Shown one piece after another: positions 23,965 to 32,194 of a DNA stretch of 64,000 bases. Position 1 is the stretch's first letter, and every line of letters begins with the position of its first letter. Below the pieces are notes generated by a model. It saw only the letters and a list, made by a program, of their open reading frames with translations, was not told the DNA's origin and ran no database searches. Location of the stretch: positions 4,092,001 through 4,156,000 of the forward strand of contig JASGIG010000001.1 of NCBI GenBank assembly GCA_047602055.1, in the 5' to 3' direction. The DNA is from JAODBQ01 sp047602055 (GTDB lineage: Bacteria; Actinomycetota; Acidimicrobiia; Acidimicrobiales; Ilumatobacteraceae). The position numbers and the translations under genes are program-made.

Positions 23965-24204
23965 GTGCCTGCCACCTCGACCGCCAGGGTGTCGCATCGC
24001 GGCCAGACGAACCTGCCGGCTGAACTTCGGCACCGGTGGGGCATCGAGGACGGCGGCGAAGTGGGGATCATCGACCTCGGCGACGCCGCGCTGATCGTGC
24101 CGGGCGGCGTGGAGACCGCGCGCCGCGAGCTTCGCCAGGTGCTCCGAGACCGGTACGAAGCCGGCCTCGCCAGCATCGACGATCCCGATCTCGCCGACCA
24201 GTAG
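23965..24204 (+). CDS. AbrB/MazE-type antitoxin
   Basis: A 79-residue protein with an N-terminal swapped-hairpin AbrB-like DNA-binding domain: VSHRGQTNLPAELRHRWGIEDGGEVGIIDLGDAALIVPGG matches the SpoVT/AbrB pattern of a G-Q/R-x-x-LP turn and a GD-x-V strand. The C-terminal helix (ETARRELRQVLRDRYEAGLAS) would bind the toxin. It ends at TAG with the next gene starting at the following base, the usual antitoxin-then-toxin order. Likely autoregulates its own promoter. Confidence 0.75.
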   Translation: MPATSTARVSHRGQTNLPAELRHRWGIEDGGEVGIIDLGDAALIVPGGVETARRELRQVLRDRYEAGLASIDDPDLADQ

Positions 24205-24637
24205 GTGGCCGTCTCCAAGATCGTCCTTGATGATCGCCTCCTGATCGAGGAGACTCCTGGTCGGCCTCGACGTCACCGGCCGACGCCACACCACGACGTA
24301 CTGGTACTACCGCGCCTGTCGAGCCGCCGTGGCCGGCGCCGGCGGCCACCTGTCCGGCCCGTTCCTCGGTCTCGACACGACGCACCAAGCGGCGGCGATT
24401 CGGAGCCTGCTGTCGCTGCCACCGTCCATCGGCCTGCCCGATCCTCGATCGACGGTCCCCGTCATGGCCGAGCTGGCCGAGCGACACCCTCGCCTCAACC
24501 TCCTCAACCTCGAGGCTGCGGCGACGGCGCTCGTGCTGGACGCCGTCGTGCTGCTGTCCAGCGAGGCGGCTCGCGGTGTGCTGCCGGCAGTCCTCGACGC
24601 CGAGCACATCAGCTGGCGCACCATCCACATCGCCTGA
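24205..24637 (+). CDS. Putative PIN-like toxin partner, frameshifted
   Basis: A ~144-residue protein, probably the toxin of the AbrB pair. It starts VSKIVLDDRLLIEE and, after a one-base shift at 24250-24256 (GAGACTC), continues LVGLDVTGRRHTTTYWYYRACRAAVAGAGGHLSGPF, then PVMAELAERHPRLNLLNLEAAATALVLDA. Removing one base recreates GAG CTC and joins the parts. The LDDRLL start and the late LEAAATALVLDA resemble PIN-fold acidic positions and the actinobacterial LVDDRLLLDVL family, but catalytic acids are not fully conserved by eye. GTG 24205 directly follows the antitoxin stop. If the shift is real, the toxin is dead. Confidence 0.6.
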
Positions 24638-24721
24638 CGCAGCCGGTCGCGATCGATCGCGATGTTCGGGAGGCACTCCACGTGGAGTGCGCGGCCCGTC
24701 GGCTTGGCCCTCGGCGGAACG

Positions 24722-25198
24722 TCACCCGGCCCACGCGGGAAGCGCGTCCAGGACCAGTTCGAACCGTTCTCGCGAGCCGCCCTCCGGCCCAGCCTCCGCT
24801 GCACCGACCGCGGCGAAGCCGAGACGCTCGTAGAAGCGCCGGGATCGCGCACCCGGGTGATCGGCACCGAACGTCACCACGCCGAGCACGGCAGGCATCG
24901 CGACCCAACGCCGGACCGCCTCCGCGAGGAGTTCCTGGCCCACGCCGCTGGCACGTCGTGACGACGCGACCACGATCCAGTTGAGCTCGTACGTCGGCGC
25001 ACGATGGTCCGCGAACAGCAGGCCACCCACCACTCGACCGGACTCGTCGGCGACCAGTGCTCGTCCCTGGGCGATCTTGCGGTGGACGGCTCCATGAAAG
25101 CCCGGATCATCCACCATCGGGCCGAACCAGTCCTCCACCTCTCGGGCCAGCTCGAGGATCCCCGCGACGTACTCGGCCTGAGCCGAGATGATGGTCAC
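24722..25198 (-). CDS. GNAT-family N-acetyltransferase
   Basis: A 158-residue acetyltransferase. LNWIVVASSRRASGVGQELLAEAVRRW is motif A with the R-x-x-G-V-G acetyl-CoA loop, and HPGARSRRFYERLGFAAVG is motif B with the conserved FYERLGF. Actinobacterial relatives modify small amines or antibiotics, but the acceptor is not predictable. It is the only minus-strand gene between the toxin-antitoxin pair and the formaldehyde genes; 12 bases separate it from the MBL gene upstream. Confidence 0.85.
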   Translation of the reverse strand: MTIISAQAEYVAGILELAREVEDWFGPMVDDPGFHGAVHRKIAQGRALVADESGRVVGGLLFADHRAPTYELNWIVVASSRRASGVGQELLAEAVRRWVAMPAVLGVVTFGADHPGARSRRFYERLGFAAVGAAEAGPEGGSRERFELVLDALPAWAG

Positions 25199-25210
25199 AG
25201 CCCGAACCCG

Positions 25211-25837
25211 TCAGAGGCCGAGCTCGGCCGCTCTCGCCAGGGCGCCGGGGCGCTCGGCGCCGATGGTCGTGGAGTCGCCGTGGCCGGTGTGGACGATCGT
25301 CTCGTCGGGCAGGGCCAGCAGCACGTCGCGGATCGAGCGCAGGATCGTCGGCTCGTCGCTGAAGCTGCGCCCCGTCGCCCCCGGGCCGCCGCAGAACAGC
25401 GTGTCGCCGGTGAACACGGCGCCGCTGGCGACGTCGTGGAAGCAGCAGCACCCCGGCGAGTGGCCGGGCGTGTGCAGCACGCCGACGGTGTGGCCGCCGG
25501 CGCTCAGCGTCGAGCCGGGCTCGATGGCCGCATCGGGTGAGGCGGCGGGCCAGACGACGTCCCACAGCATCCGGTCGGCGTCGTGCAGCAGGATCGGCGC
25601 GTCGACGGCGTCACGCAACGGCACCGCGGCGTTGATGTGGTCGTTGTGCCCGTGGGTCAGCACGATCGCCCGCACCCGCCGGCCGTTGACCGCGGCGATG
25701 ATCGGGCCGGCATCATGGGCGGCGTCGAACACCAGCACCTCGCGGTCGTCGCCGACCAGCCAGATGTTGTTGGTGACCTCCCACTCCCCGCCGTCGAGGG
25801 CGAAGATCCCGTCGGTGGTGACCAGCTCGATGGGCAC
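25211..25837 (-). CDS. MBL-fold hydrolase paired with the mycothiol formaldehyde dehydrogenase
   Basis: A 208-residue metallo-beta-lactamase-fold hydrolase. THGHNDHINA gives the HxHxDH site, HTPGHSPGC the next His, TGDTLFCGGPGATGR the bridging Asp region. It begins 2 bases after the mscR-like stop. The same pair (Rv2259-Rv2260) exists in Mycobacterium tuberculosis. The family and context suggest it hydrolyses S-formylmycothiol or a related thioester, completing formaldehyde oxidation to formate. GTG 25837 starts the family-like PIELVTTDGIFAL. Confidence 0.85.
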   Translation of the reverse strand: MPIELVTTDGIFALDGGEWEVTNNIWLVGDDREVLVFDAAHDAGPIIAAVNGRRVRAIVLTHGHNDHINAAVPLRDAVDAPILLHDADRMLWDVVWPAASPDAAIEPGSTLSAGGHTVGVLHTPGHSPGCCCFHDVASGAVFTGDTLFCGGPGATGRSFSDEPTILRSIRDVLLALPDETIVHTGHGDSTTIGAERPGALARAAELGL

Positions 25838-25839
25838 GG

Positions 25840-26925
25840 TCAGAGCACCACGACGCTGCGCAGGACCTCGCCACGCTCCATCTTGTGGAACGCCTCCTCC
25901 ACGTCGCCGAGGCCGATCGTCTCGGACACGAAGCGGTCGAGGTCGAGGCGGCCCTGCAGGTACAGGTCGACGAGCATCGGGAAGTCACGCGACGGCAGGC
26001 AGTCGCCGTACCAGCTCGACTTCAACGCCCCGCCGCGGCCGAACACCTCGATGAACGGCAGCTCGACGGTCATGTCCGGGCGGGGCACACCGACGAGCAC
26101 GACCGTGCCGGCCAGGTCCCGGGCCTCGAACGCCTGGCGGTACACGGCCGGGTTGCCGATCGCCTCGATGCACACGTCGGCGCCGTTGCCCCCCGTGACC
26201 GACTGGATGTAGGCGACGGGATCGGACTCCTTGGAGTTGACGGTGTGCGTCGCCCCGAACTCCTTGGCGATGGCCAGCTTGCGGTCGTCGATGTCGACGG
26301 CGACGATCGTGTGCGCGCCGGCGAGGCGGGCACCGGCGATGGCCGCGTCGCCGACGCCACCGCAGCCGAACACGGCCACAGAGTCGCCGCGGCCGACGTT
26401 GCCGGTGTTGATCGCCGCGCCGATGCCGGCCATCACGCCGCAGCCGAGCAGGCCGGCGGCCGTGGCCGGCGCCGCCTCGTCGACCTTCGTGCACTGCCCG
26501 CTGTGCACCAGCGTCTTGTCGGCGAACGCGCCGATGCCCAGCGCCGGCGACAGCTCGGTGCCGTCGAGCAGCGTCATCTTCTGGGTGGCGTTGAACGTCG
26601 AGAAGCAGTACCACGGCCGGCCGCGCAGGCAGGCCCGGCAGTTGCCGCACACGGCCCGCCAGTTGAGGATCACGTAGTCGCCGGGGGCGACGTTGGTGAC
26701 GCCCTCGCCGACCGACTCGACGACGCCTGCGGCCTCGTGGCCGAGCAGGAACGGGAAGTCGTCGTTGATCCCGCCCTCGCGGTAGTGCAGGTCGGTGTGG
26801 CACACCCCGCAGGCGTTGATGGCCACGACCGCCTCGCCCGGCCCCGGGTCGGGGATGACGATCGTCTCGATCGACACCGGCTCACCCTTGGCCTTCGCCA
26901 CCACGCCACGCACCTGCTGACTCAT
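25840..26925 (-). CDS. S-(hydroxymethyl)mycothiol dehydrogenase (mycothiol-dependent formaldehyde dehydrogenase)
   Basis: A 361-residue zinc-dependent MDR-family dehydrogenase that oxidises the formaldehyde adduct of mycothiol. The catalytic zinc site is in GVCHTDLHYREGG and LLGHEAAG; the structural zinc cysteines are in CGNCRACLRGRPWYC; the NAD-binding loop is VFGCGGVGDAA. FNATQKMTLLDG and the C-terminal DVEEAFHKMERGEVLRSVVVL closely match the mycothiol-specific group (MscR/AdhE2). The gene implies that this organism makes mycothiol, as actinobacteria do. ATG 26925 has TAGGTT seven bases upstream. Confidence 0.9.
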   Translation of the reverse strand: MSQQVRGVVAKAKGEPVSIETIVIPDPGPGEAVVAINACGVCHTDLHYREGGINDDFPFLLGHEAAGVVESVGEGVTNVAPGDYVILNWRAVCGNCRACLRGRPWYCFSTFNATQKMTLLDGTELSPALGIGAFADKTLVHSGQCTKVDEAAPATAAGLLGCGVMAGIGAAINTGNVGRGDSVAVFGCGGVGDAAIAGARLAGAHTIVAVDIDDRKLAIAKEFGATHTVNSKESDPVAYIQSVTGGNGADVCIEAIGNPAVYRQAFEARDLAGTVVLVGVPRPDMTVELPFIEVFGRGGALKSSWYGDCLPSRDFPMLVDLYLQGRLDLDRFVSETIGLGDVEEAFHKMERGEVLRSVVVL

Positions 26926-26932
26926 GCGCCGC

Positions 26933-26938
26933 AACCTA
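26933..26938 (-). promoter_or_regulatory. -10 box TAGGTT of the formaldehyde dehydrogenase operon
   Basis: TAGGTT seven bases before ATG 26925, with no Shine-Dalgarno sequence; leaderless-type. Confidence 0.5.
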
Positions 26939-26970
26939 CAACGAGCACGACCGGTCCGCCCTGGAAGCCC

Positions 26971-27022
26971 CGGTTTGTGTCGCCGCACAAGCGGCACGTG
27001 CGGTTTGTGTGGCGACACAAAC
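26971..27022. repeat. Tandem hairpin element in the mscR/hydrolase divergent region
   Basis: Two 30-bp units beginning CGGTTTGTGT at 26971 and 27001. The second contains a perfect stem GTTTGTGT / ACACAAAC with loop GGCG (27003-27022); the first has a shorter imperfect stem TTGTG / CACAA. Located between two divergent promoters, it may be an operator or a small mobile palindrome. Confidence 0.6.
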
Positions 27023-27078
27023 GCCGGAGGGGCATGCGGGCCGGGATGGTCGGCCGCAAGCCGACCGTGCAAGCCCGG

Positions 27079-27084
27079 TACGTT
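27079..27084 (+). promoter_or_regulatory. -10 box TACGTT of the alpha/beta hydrolase gene
   Basis: TACGTT with eight bases to ATG 27093, leaderless-type; the same hexamer as before the M1 peptidase and carboxylase genes. Confidence 0.5.
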
Positions 27085-27092
27085 TCCGCCGC

Positions 27093-27875
27093 ATGCAGAC
27101 CGTCACCGTCAACGACGTCGACCTCGCCTGGGACTCCCATGGCGACGGGCCCGACACCCTGCTGCTCGTCCACGGGTTCACCGGCTCGTCGCTCGACTGG
27201 ACCGACGTCGTCGACGGGCTGGCGCCGCACGTGCGCGTCGTCACCTACGACCACCGCGGCCACGGCGAGAGCACGAACACCGGCGACGAGGCGACGTACA
27301 CGTTCGATCAGCTGGCCGCCGACCTCACCGGGTTCGTCGACGCGATCGGCCTCGACGCACCGTTCCATCTCCTCGGCCACTCGATGGGCGGGATGGTCGG
27401 GATGCGCTGGGGGCTCGCCGACCAGGCCCGGCTGCGCTCGCTGATCCTGATGGACACCGGGGCCGAGCCGATGACCGGTGCCGAGAAGATGTTCGGCCCG
27501 GCGATCGAGGTGGCCCGCACGCACGGCATGGATGCGCTCGCCGAGCTGATGGCCGACCTGTCGCCGGCGCGCCCGCCGGCGATCGCTGCCCGCAACCGCT
27601 GGAAGCTGCAGCACATGGATCCCGCGGCGTTCGCCGGCCTCGGCCGCCAGATCGCCACCGTGCCCGGCGTGCTGTCACGGCTGCACGAGATCACCGTCCC
27701 GACGACGGTGTTCCTCGGCACGGAGGACCAACCGTTCGTCGAGATCTCGGCGCAGATGGCCGAGGCGATCCCCGGCGCCGAGCTGGTCACGTTCGAAGGC
27801 GCCGGCCACTGCCCCCAGGAGGACGACCCGGCCGCCTGGACCGACGCCGTCCTCCGCCACCTCAGGCGTGCCTGA
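27093..27875 (+). CDS. Alpha/beta-fold hydrolase
   Basis: A 260-residue serine hydrolase. VHGFTGSSLDW is the oxyanion strand, LLGHSMGGMVG the nucleophile elbow with the catalytic Ser, FLGTEDQPF the Asp region and GAGHCPQEDDP the catalytic His. The DHRGHGES motif places it with the 3-oxoadipate enol-lactonase/haloperoxidase-like group; the substrate is open. The longer frame upstream would include the hairpin element, so ATG 27093 is chosen. Its 3' end overlaps that of the convergent acyl-CoA synthetase by 14 bases. Confidence 0.85.
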   Translation: MQTVTVNDVDLAWDSHGDGPDTLLLVHGFTGSSLDWTDVVDGLAPHVRVVTYDHRGHGESTNTGDEATYTFDQLAADLTGFVDAIGLDAPFHLLGHSMGGMVGMRWGLADQARLRSLILMDTGAEPMTGAEKMFGPAIEVARTHGMDALAELMADLSPARPPAIAARNRWKLQHMDPAAFAGLGRQIATVPGVLSRLHEITVPTTVFLGTEDQPFVEISAQMAEAIPGAELVTFEGAGHCPQEDDPAAWTDAVLRHLRRA

Positions 27876-29514
27876 TCGCCGCCGCGTCCTGCAACCCGAG
27901 CAGCTCGACGGAGCGCTCGCGCATCTCCACCTTGCGGACCTTGCCGGTGACGGTCATCGGGAACTCGTCGGTGACGTGCACGTAGCGCGGGATCTTGTAG
28001 CGCGCGAGCCGACCTGTCGCGAACGAGCGGATGTCCTCGGCTGAGGGCGCGTCGGCGCCCGGCTTGACCTTGATCCAGGCCATCAGCTCCTCGCCGTAGC
28101 GGGCGTCGGGCACGCCGATCACCTGGACGTCGGCGATCGCCGGGTGGGTGTAGAGGAACTCCTCGACCTCACGCGGGTAGACGTTCTCGCCACCGCGGAT
28201 GACGAGGTCCTTGATCCGCCCGACGATGTTGACGTAGCCGTCGCCGTCCATCACCGCCAGATCGCCGGTGTGCATCCACCCGGCAGCGTCGACCGCCTCG
28301 GCGGTCTTCTCCGGCTCGTTCCAGTAGCCGAGCATCACCGAGTAGCCGCGGGTGCACAGCTCGCCGGGCTGGCCGGTCGGCGCCACCCGCCCGGTCTCGG
28401 GGTCGATCACCTTGACCTCGACGTGCGGCATCACCTGGCCGACGGTGGACACGCGCCGCTCGACGTCGTCGTCCCGGCGGGTCTGCGTGGACACCGGCGA
28501 CGTCTCGGTCATCCCATAGCAGATCGACACCTCGGCCATGTTCATCTCGCTGACGACCCGCTTCATCACCTCCACCGGGCACGGCGAGCCGGCCATCACG
28601 CCGGTGCGCAGCGACGACAGGTCGTGGTCGGCGAACGTCGGGTCGCTCAGCATGGCGATGAACATCGTCGGCACCCCGTACAGCGACGTGCACCGCTCGG
28701 CGGCGACGGCCCGCAGCGTGTCGGTCGGGTCGAAGCCGGGGGCGGGGATGACGATGCACGAGCCGTGCGACGTCGACCCGAGGTTGCCCATCACCATGCC
28801 GAAGCAGTGGTAGAAAGGCACGGGCAGGCACACCCGGTCGACCTCGCTGTAGCCGAGCAGCTCGCCGACGAAGTAGCCGTTGTTGAGGATGTTGTGGTGC
28901 GTCAGGGTCGCACCCTTCGGGAACCCGGTCGTGCCCGACGTGTACTGGATGTTGATCGGGTCGTCGAACGTCAGCGTGGCCATCCGCTCGTCGAGCGCCT
29001 CCGGGGCGATGCCGTCCCCGCCGGCCACCAGTGCGTCCCAGTCGGGCGTGCCGACGAGGACGACGCGCTCCAGCGCGGCACGGTCGGGGGCGACCTCGGC
29101 GACCATCGCCGCGTAGTCGCTGGTCTTGAACTGGGTGGCGGCGACGAGCAGGCGCACGCCTGACTGGTCGAGCACGTAGGCCAGCTCGTGGGTGCGGTAC
29201 GCCGGGTTGATGTTCACGAGGATCGCCCCGACCTCGGCGGTGGCGTACTGCAGCAGCACCCACTCCGGGCAGTTCGGCGCCCAGATGCCGACGCGGTCGC
29301 CGGTCTCGATGCCGGCGGCGAGCAGGCCGCGGGCCAGGCGGTCGACGTCCGCGCCGAGCTCGGCGTAGGTCCAGCGCCGCCCGCTCGGGCAGTCGACCAT
29401 CGCCTCGCGCTCGCCGAAGCGGGCGATCGTGCGGCGCAGGTCCTCGCCGATCGTCCGGCCGATCAGCGGCTGCTCCGACGTCCCGCTGGCATACGACTGC
29501 TCGAACGTCCCCAT
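27862..29514 (-). CDS. AMP-forming acyl-CoA synthetase (fatty-acid-CoA ligase family)
   Basis: A 550-residue adenylate-forming enzyme that activates a carboxylic acid to its CoA thioester. YTSGTTGFPKGATLTH is the phosphate-binding loop, YGMTETSP the A5 motif, and GWMHTGDLAVMDGDGYVNIVGRIKDLVIRGGENVYPREVE holds motifs A7-A8. TVTGKVRKVEMRE contains the A10 catalytic Lys. The pattern fits medium/long-chain fatty acid ligases of the FadD35/AcsA-like group. ATG 29514 is chosen; upstream the frame enters the palindromic repeats. With the acyl-CoA dehydrogenases and carboxylases it belongs to the strong lipid metabolism theme of the window. Confidence 0.9.
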   Translation of the reverse strand: MGTFEQSYASGTSEQPLIGRTIGEDLRRTIARFGEREAMVDCPSGRRWTYAELGADVDRLARGLLAAGIETGDRVGIWAPNCPEWVLLQYATAEVGAILVNINPAYRTHELAYVLDQSGVRLLVAATQFKTSDYAAMVAEVAPDRAALERVVLVGTPDWDALVAGGDGIAPEALDERMATLTFDDPINIQYTSGTTGFPKGATLTHHNILNNGYFVGELLGYSEVDRVCLPVPFYHCFGMVMGNLGSTSHGSCIVIPAPGFDPTDTLRAVAAERCTSLYGVPTMFIAMLSDPTFADHDLSSLRTGVMAGSPCPVEVMKRVVSEMNMAEVSICYGMTETSPVSTQTRRDDDVERRVSTVGQVMPHVEVKVIDPETGRVAPTGQPGELCTRGYSVMLGYWNEPEKTAEAVDAAGWMHTGDLAVMDGDGYVNIVGRIKDLVIRGGENVYPREVEEFLYTHPAIADVQVIGVPDARYGEELMAWIKVKPGADAPSAEDIRSFATGRLARYKIPRYVHVTDEFPMTVTGKVRKVEMRERSVELLGLQDAAAIRHA

Positions 29515-29563
29515 GTGCCGACCCCCTCGCCTGGCTGCGCCCTCGCCCACCCTACGCCCGCCC

Positions 29564-29672
29564 CGCGATTCGAGATGTGCCGTCCCCGTGCGCACATCTC
29601 ACATCGCGCCCCACGACACGGGCGTCGCGATTCGAGATGTGCGGCGCCCGTGCGCCCATCTCGAATCGCGAC
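29564..29672. repeat. Paired palindromic element (REP-like), locus 1
   Basis: Two hairpins in tandem. The first (29564-29608) has arms CGCGATTCGAGATGTGC and GCACATCTCACATCGCG with an 11-base loop and a few mismatches. The second (29624-29672) has perfect 16-bp arms GTCGCGATTCGAGATG / CATCTCGAATCGCGAC. The same arms occur as a pair at 61745-61852. Together with flanks it fills the 168-bp gap between the WYL gene end and the ligase start. Confidence 0.8.
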
Positions 29673-29682
29673 GATCGAGCGG

Positions 29683-30631
29683 TCAGGCGTACAAGCCGGC
29701 GAGCTCGGCGGCGAGCGTCGCCAGGCGGGCGCGCAGCGGCTCGGGGGTGAGCACCTCGACGCCGCTCCCCCAGCCGGCGAGCTCGCTGGCGAGGCGCTCG
29801 ATGCTGCGGCCGCGCACCTCGACGGCGATGCGCCCGTCCGGCGCCGGCGGGCCGACGCTCGCCCGCGTGGCGAACGTCCAGCGCACCGGGCCGACCCACG
29901 CCGGGTCGACCAGCGTCTCGGCGACGACCGGGGCGCGCAGCTCGTCGACGCGGTCGCTGATCATCCGCCACGCCGCCTGCAGCTCGAAGCCCGCCGGCCG
30001 CACCGCCGGCGAGTCGAGCAGTTCGACCGACACCATCCGGTCGACACGGAACGTCCGCAGCCCGGCTTCGGTGTCGCCGACGAGATACCAGACCGGCCCC
30101 TTGGCGGCGATGCCCAGCGGGTGGACGAGGCGCGTCGTCTCGCTGCGGTCGCGGGCGACGTAGCCGAGGCGCACCTGGCGACCGGTGACGACGGCGCGCT
30201 GGACGTCGTCGAGCAACGGCGGCGGCGGGCGTTGCAGCATGCGGTTGTCCCACCCCTGCGGTTCGACGACGACCGCCGTCGACGCGGCGATCGCCTCGGC
30301 GCGGAACGGCTCCGGCAGGGCGCGCACGAGCTTGCGCAGTGCGCTCTTCAACTCGGGCGCAGCCGGCGACGCCGGGCCGGCGACGAGGAACAGCGCTTGC
30401 GCCTCGGCGGAGGTCAGCGCGCTCGAGGTCCGTCGACCCGTCGCCGAGCAGCCGCCACCCACCACCGCGCCCCTGCTGCGAGTAGATCGGCAGCCCGGCC
30501 ATGCCGAGCGCGTCGAGGTCGCGCCGCGCCGTGCGCTCGGACACCTCCAGCTCGCGGGCCACCTCCGCCGCGGTCACCTGCCCACGGGTCTGCAGCATCA
30601 TCAGGATGGCGACGAGTCGGTCGGCGCGCAC
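29683..30631 (-). CDS. WYL-domain transcriptional regulator (DeoR-type HTH), frameshifted
   Basis: A ~315-residue regulator. The N-terminus MRADRLVAILMMLQTRGQVTA and LEVSERTARRDLDALGMAG form the HTH_11/DeoR-like DNA-binding domain. The frame breaks near plus-strand 30422-30426 (CTCGAG), passing from RLLGDGSTDL to SALTSAEAQALFLV by one extra base. The C-terminal WYL domain follows (GPVWYLVGDTEAGLRTFRVDRM) and the WCX extension (RIAVEVRGRSIERLASE). WYL proteins bind nucleic acid or nucleotide ligands and often control DNA-damage or defence genes. The nearest possible targets are the acyl-CoA ligase downstream or itself. Confidence 0.82.
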
Positions 30632-30683
30632 CCCGACAGCATCGCAGGGGAACCGGCCAACGACTGACCGGTTCAGGCTGGGT

Positions 30684-31412
30684 TCAGTCCAGCAGCGGCT
30701 CGGCGCAGGCGATCGCCGCCAGCACCGAGCCTGGGTCGCGGCGGCGGGCCAGGTCGGCGAGCGAGACGATGCCCTGCAAGTGCCCGTCCTCGACGACGGG
30801 AACGCGGCGCACGGCGTGCTGCGTCATCACCGCGATCACCTCCGACAGCAGCGCGTCGGGCGAGACGCTGTGCAGCGCCGGGCCGCGCAGCTCGCCGATC
30901 GGTGACGAGGCGCCGAAGCCGCGGGCGATGCCGCGCACGACGACGTCGCGGTCGGTGACGATGCCGATCGGGCGCCGATCGTCGTCGACGACGACCACGT
31001 CGCCGATGTTGGCGGCGCGCATCGCCACCGCCGCGTCGCGGATCGTCGCGTCGGCGAGCAGGGCGATCGGCTCCGCCGTCATCACGTCACGCACCCGTGG
31101 CGCCTCGGCCTCGCTCAGCTCACCGGCGACCGACAGCTGGTTGCTGACGTCGGCGACGCCGAGCGTGTCCCAGCAGTCATCGCCCGCGGAGCGCTTGGCG
31201 ACGCGGTCGGGCACCTCACCCTGGACGATGACGACCGCCTGCTTGACGTCGACGCGCAGGTGGCAACCAGCGGTGTGCGGGTTGCGCCGCAGCCGTTCGA
31301 CGATGTCCGCCTTGATCGCCCCGTCGGGCCGGTTGTGCGGCAGGTCCTGGCGACCCGCGCCCGCGTACCAGCCGTAGTAGTAGCGCTCCCCCGGGATGAT
31401 CCACGGCTCCAT
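30684..31412 (-). CDS. BON-CBS domain protein
   Basis: A 242-residue protein. Residues ~25-95 resemble a BON domain (DIVERLRRNPHTAGCHLRVDVKQAVVIVQGEVPDRVAKRSAG). Two CBS motifs follow: VRDVMTAEPIALLADATIRDAAVAM with IGIVTDRDVVVRG, and PALHSVSPDALLSEVIAVM with LQGIVSLADLARR, together forming a Bateman module that binds adenine nucleotides. Such proteins act as energy-state sensors. The tyrosine-rich start (WIIPGERYYYGWYAGAGR) is unusual. ATG 31412 is chosen as the longer frame is antisense to the divergent hydrolase. Confidence 0.82.
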   Translation of the reverse strand: MEPWIIPGERYYYGWYAGAGRQDLPHNRPDGAIKADIVERLRRNPHTAGCHLRVDVKQAVVIVQGEVPDRVAKRSAGDDCWDTLGVADVSNQLSVAGELSEAEAPRVRDVMTAEPIALLADATIRDAAVAMRAANIGDVVVVDDDRRPIGIVTDRDVVVRGIARGFGASSPIGELRGPALHSVSPDALLSEVIAVMTQHAVRRVPVVEDGHLQGIVSLADLARRRDPGSVLAAIACAEPLLD

Positions 31413-31481
31413 GGCCGCACGATAAACCGCCGGCGTCGGCGATCCGCGAGACTCCCGCAACCGGACGACATGGGGGTGCCG

Positions 31482-32194
31482 ATGGTGCAGGTTCGCGATG
31501 TGGCCTACGAGGTCGACGGGGTGCAGATGCTCGGTCGTCTCGCCCTGCCCGACGGTGACGACCGACGACCGGGCGTGCTGGTCTGCCACGAGGGTCCCGG
31601 GCTCGACGACCACGCCAAGGGGCGAGCGGAGCGGTTGGCCGACGAGCTCGGCGTCGTCGCCCTCGCCCTCGACTACCACGGCGGCGGCACGCCGCTGCCC
31701 GCGAGGAGGTGATGGTGCGGCTCGGACCGTTGATGGCCGACCCGCCACGGATCCGCCGGCTGGGCCGTGCCGGGCTCGACGTACTGCTCACCGAACCACG
31801 CGTCGACCATGCTCGGGTGGCGGCGATCGGCTACTGCTTCGGCGGGACGATGGCGCTCGAGCTGGCCCGCGACGGCACCGCGCTCGCCGCCGTCGTCGGC
31901 TTCCACTCCGGGCTGGCCACCGCCGCGCCGGCGATGCCGGGTGCCGTGAGGGCGCGGATCTTGGTGTGCATCGGTGTCAACGACCCGATCATCCCGGCCA
32001 TCCAACGCGCCGGGTTCGAGCAGGAGATGAACCTGGCCGGCGCCGACTGGCAGATGAACCTCTACTCGAACGCCGCGCACAGCTTCACCAACCCGGCAGC
32101 CAACTCGGCGGGCATCCCCGGCGTCGAGTACCACCGGCCCACCGACCAGCGCTCGTGGCGAGCGATGCTGGACGTCTTCACGGAGGTCTTCTGA
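31482..32194 (+). CDS. Dienelactone hydrolase-family protein, frameshifted
   Basis: A ~238-residue alpha/beta hydrolase of the DLH family (hydrolyses dienelactone in chloroaromatic catabolism, or other esters). VCHEGPGLDDHAKGRAERLAD is the opening. After a one-base deletion near 31700-31702 (TPLP then EEVMVRLGPLM in another frame) come IGYCFGGTMALELA with the catalytic Cys, GVNDPIIP with the Asp, and NAAHSFTNP with the His. Inserting one G (CCCGGCGAG) restores the frame. ATG 31482 has a GGGGGTG stretch upstream; ATG 31470 is also possible. The stop overlaps the cupin start (TGATG). Confidence 0.82.
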
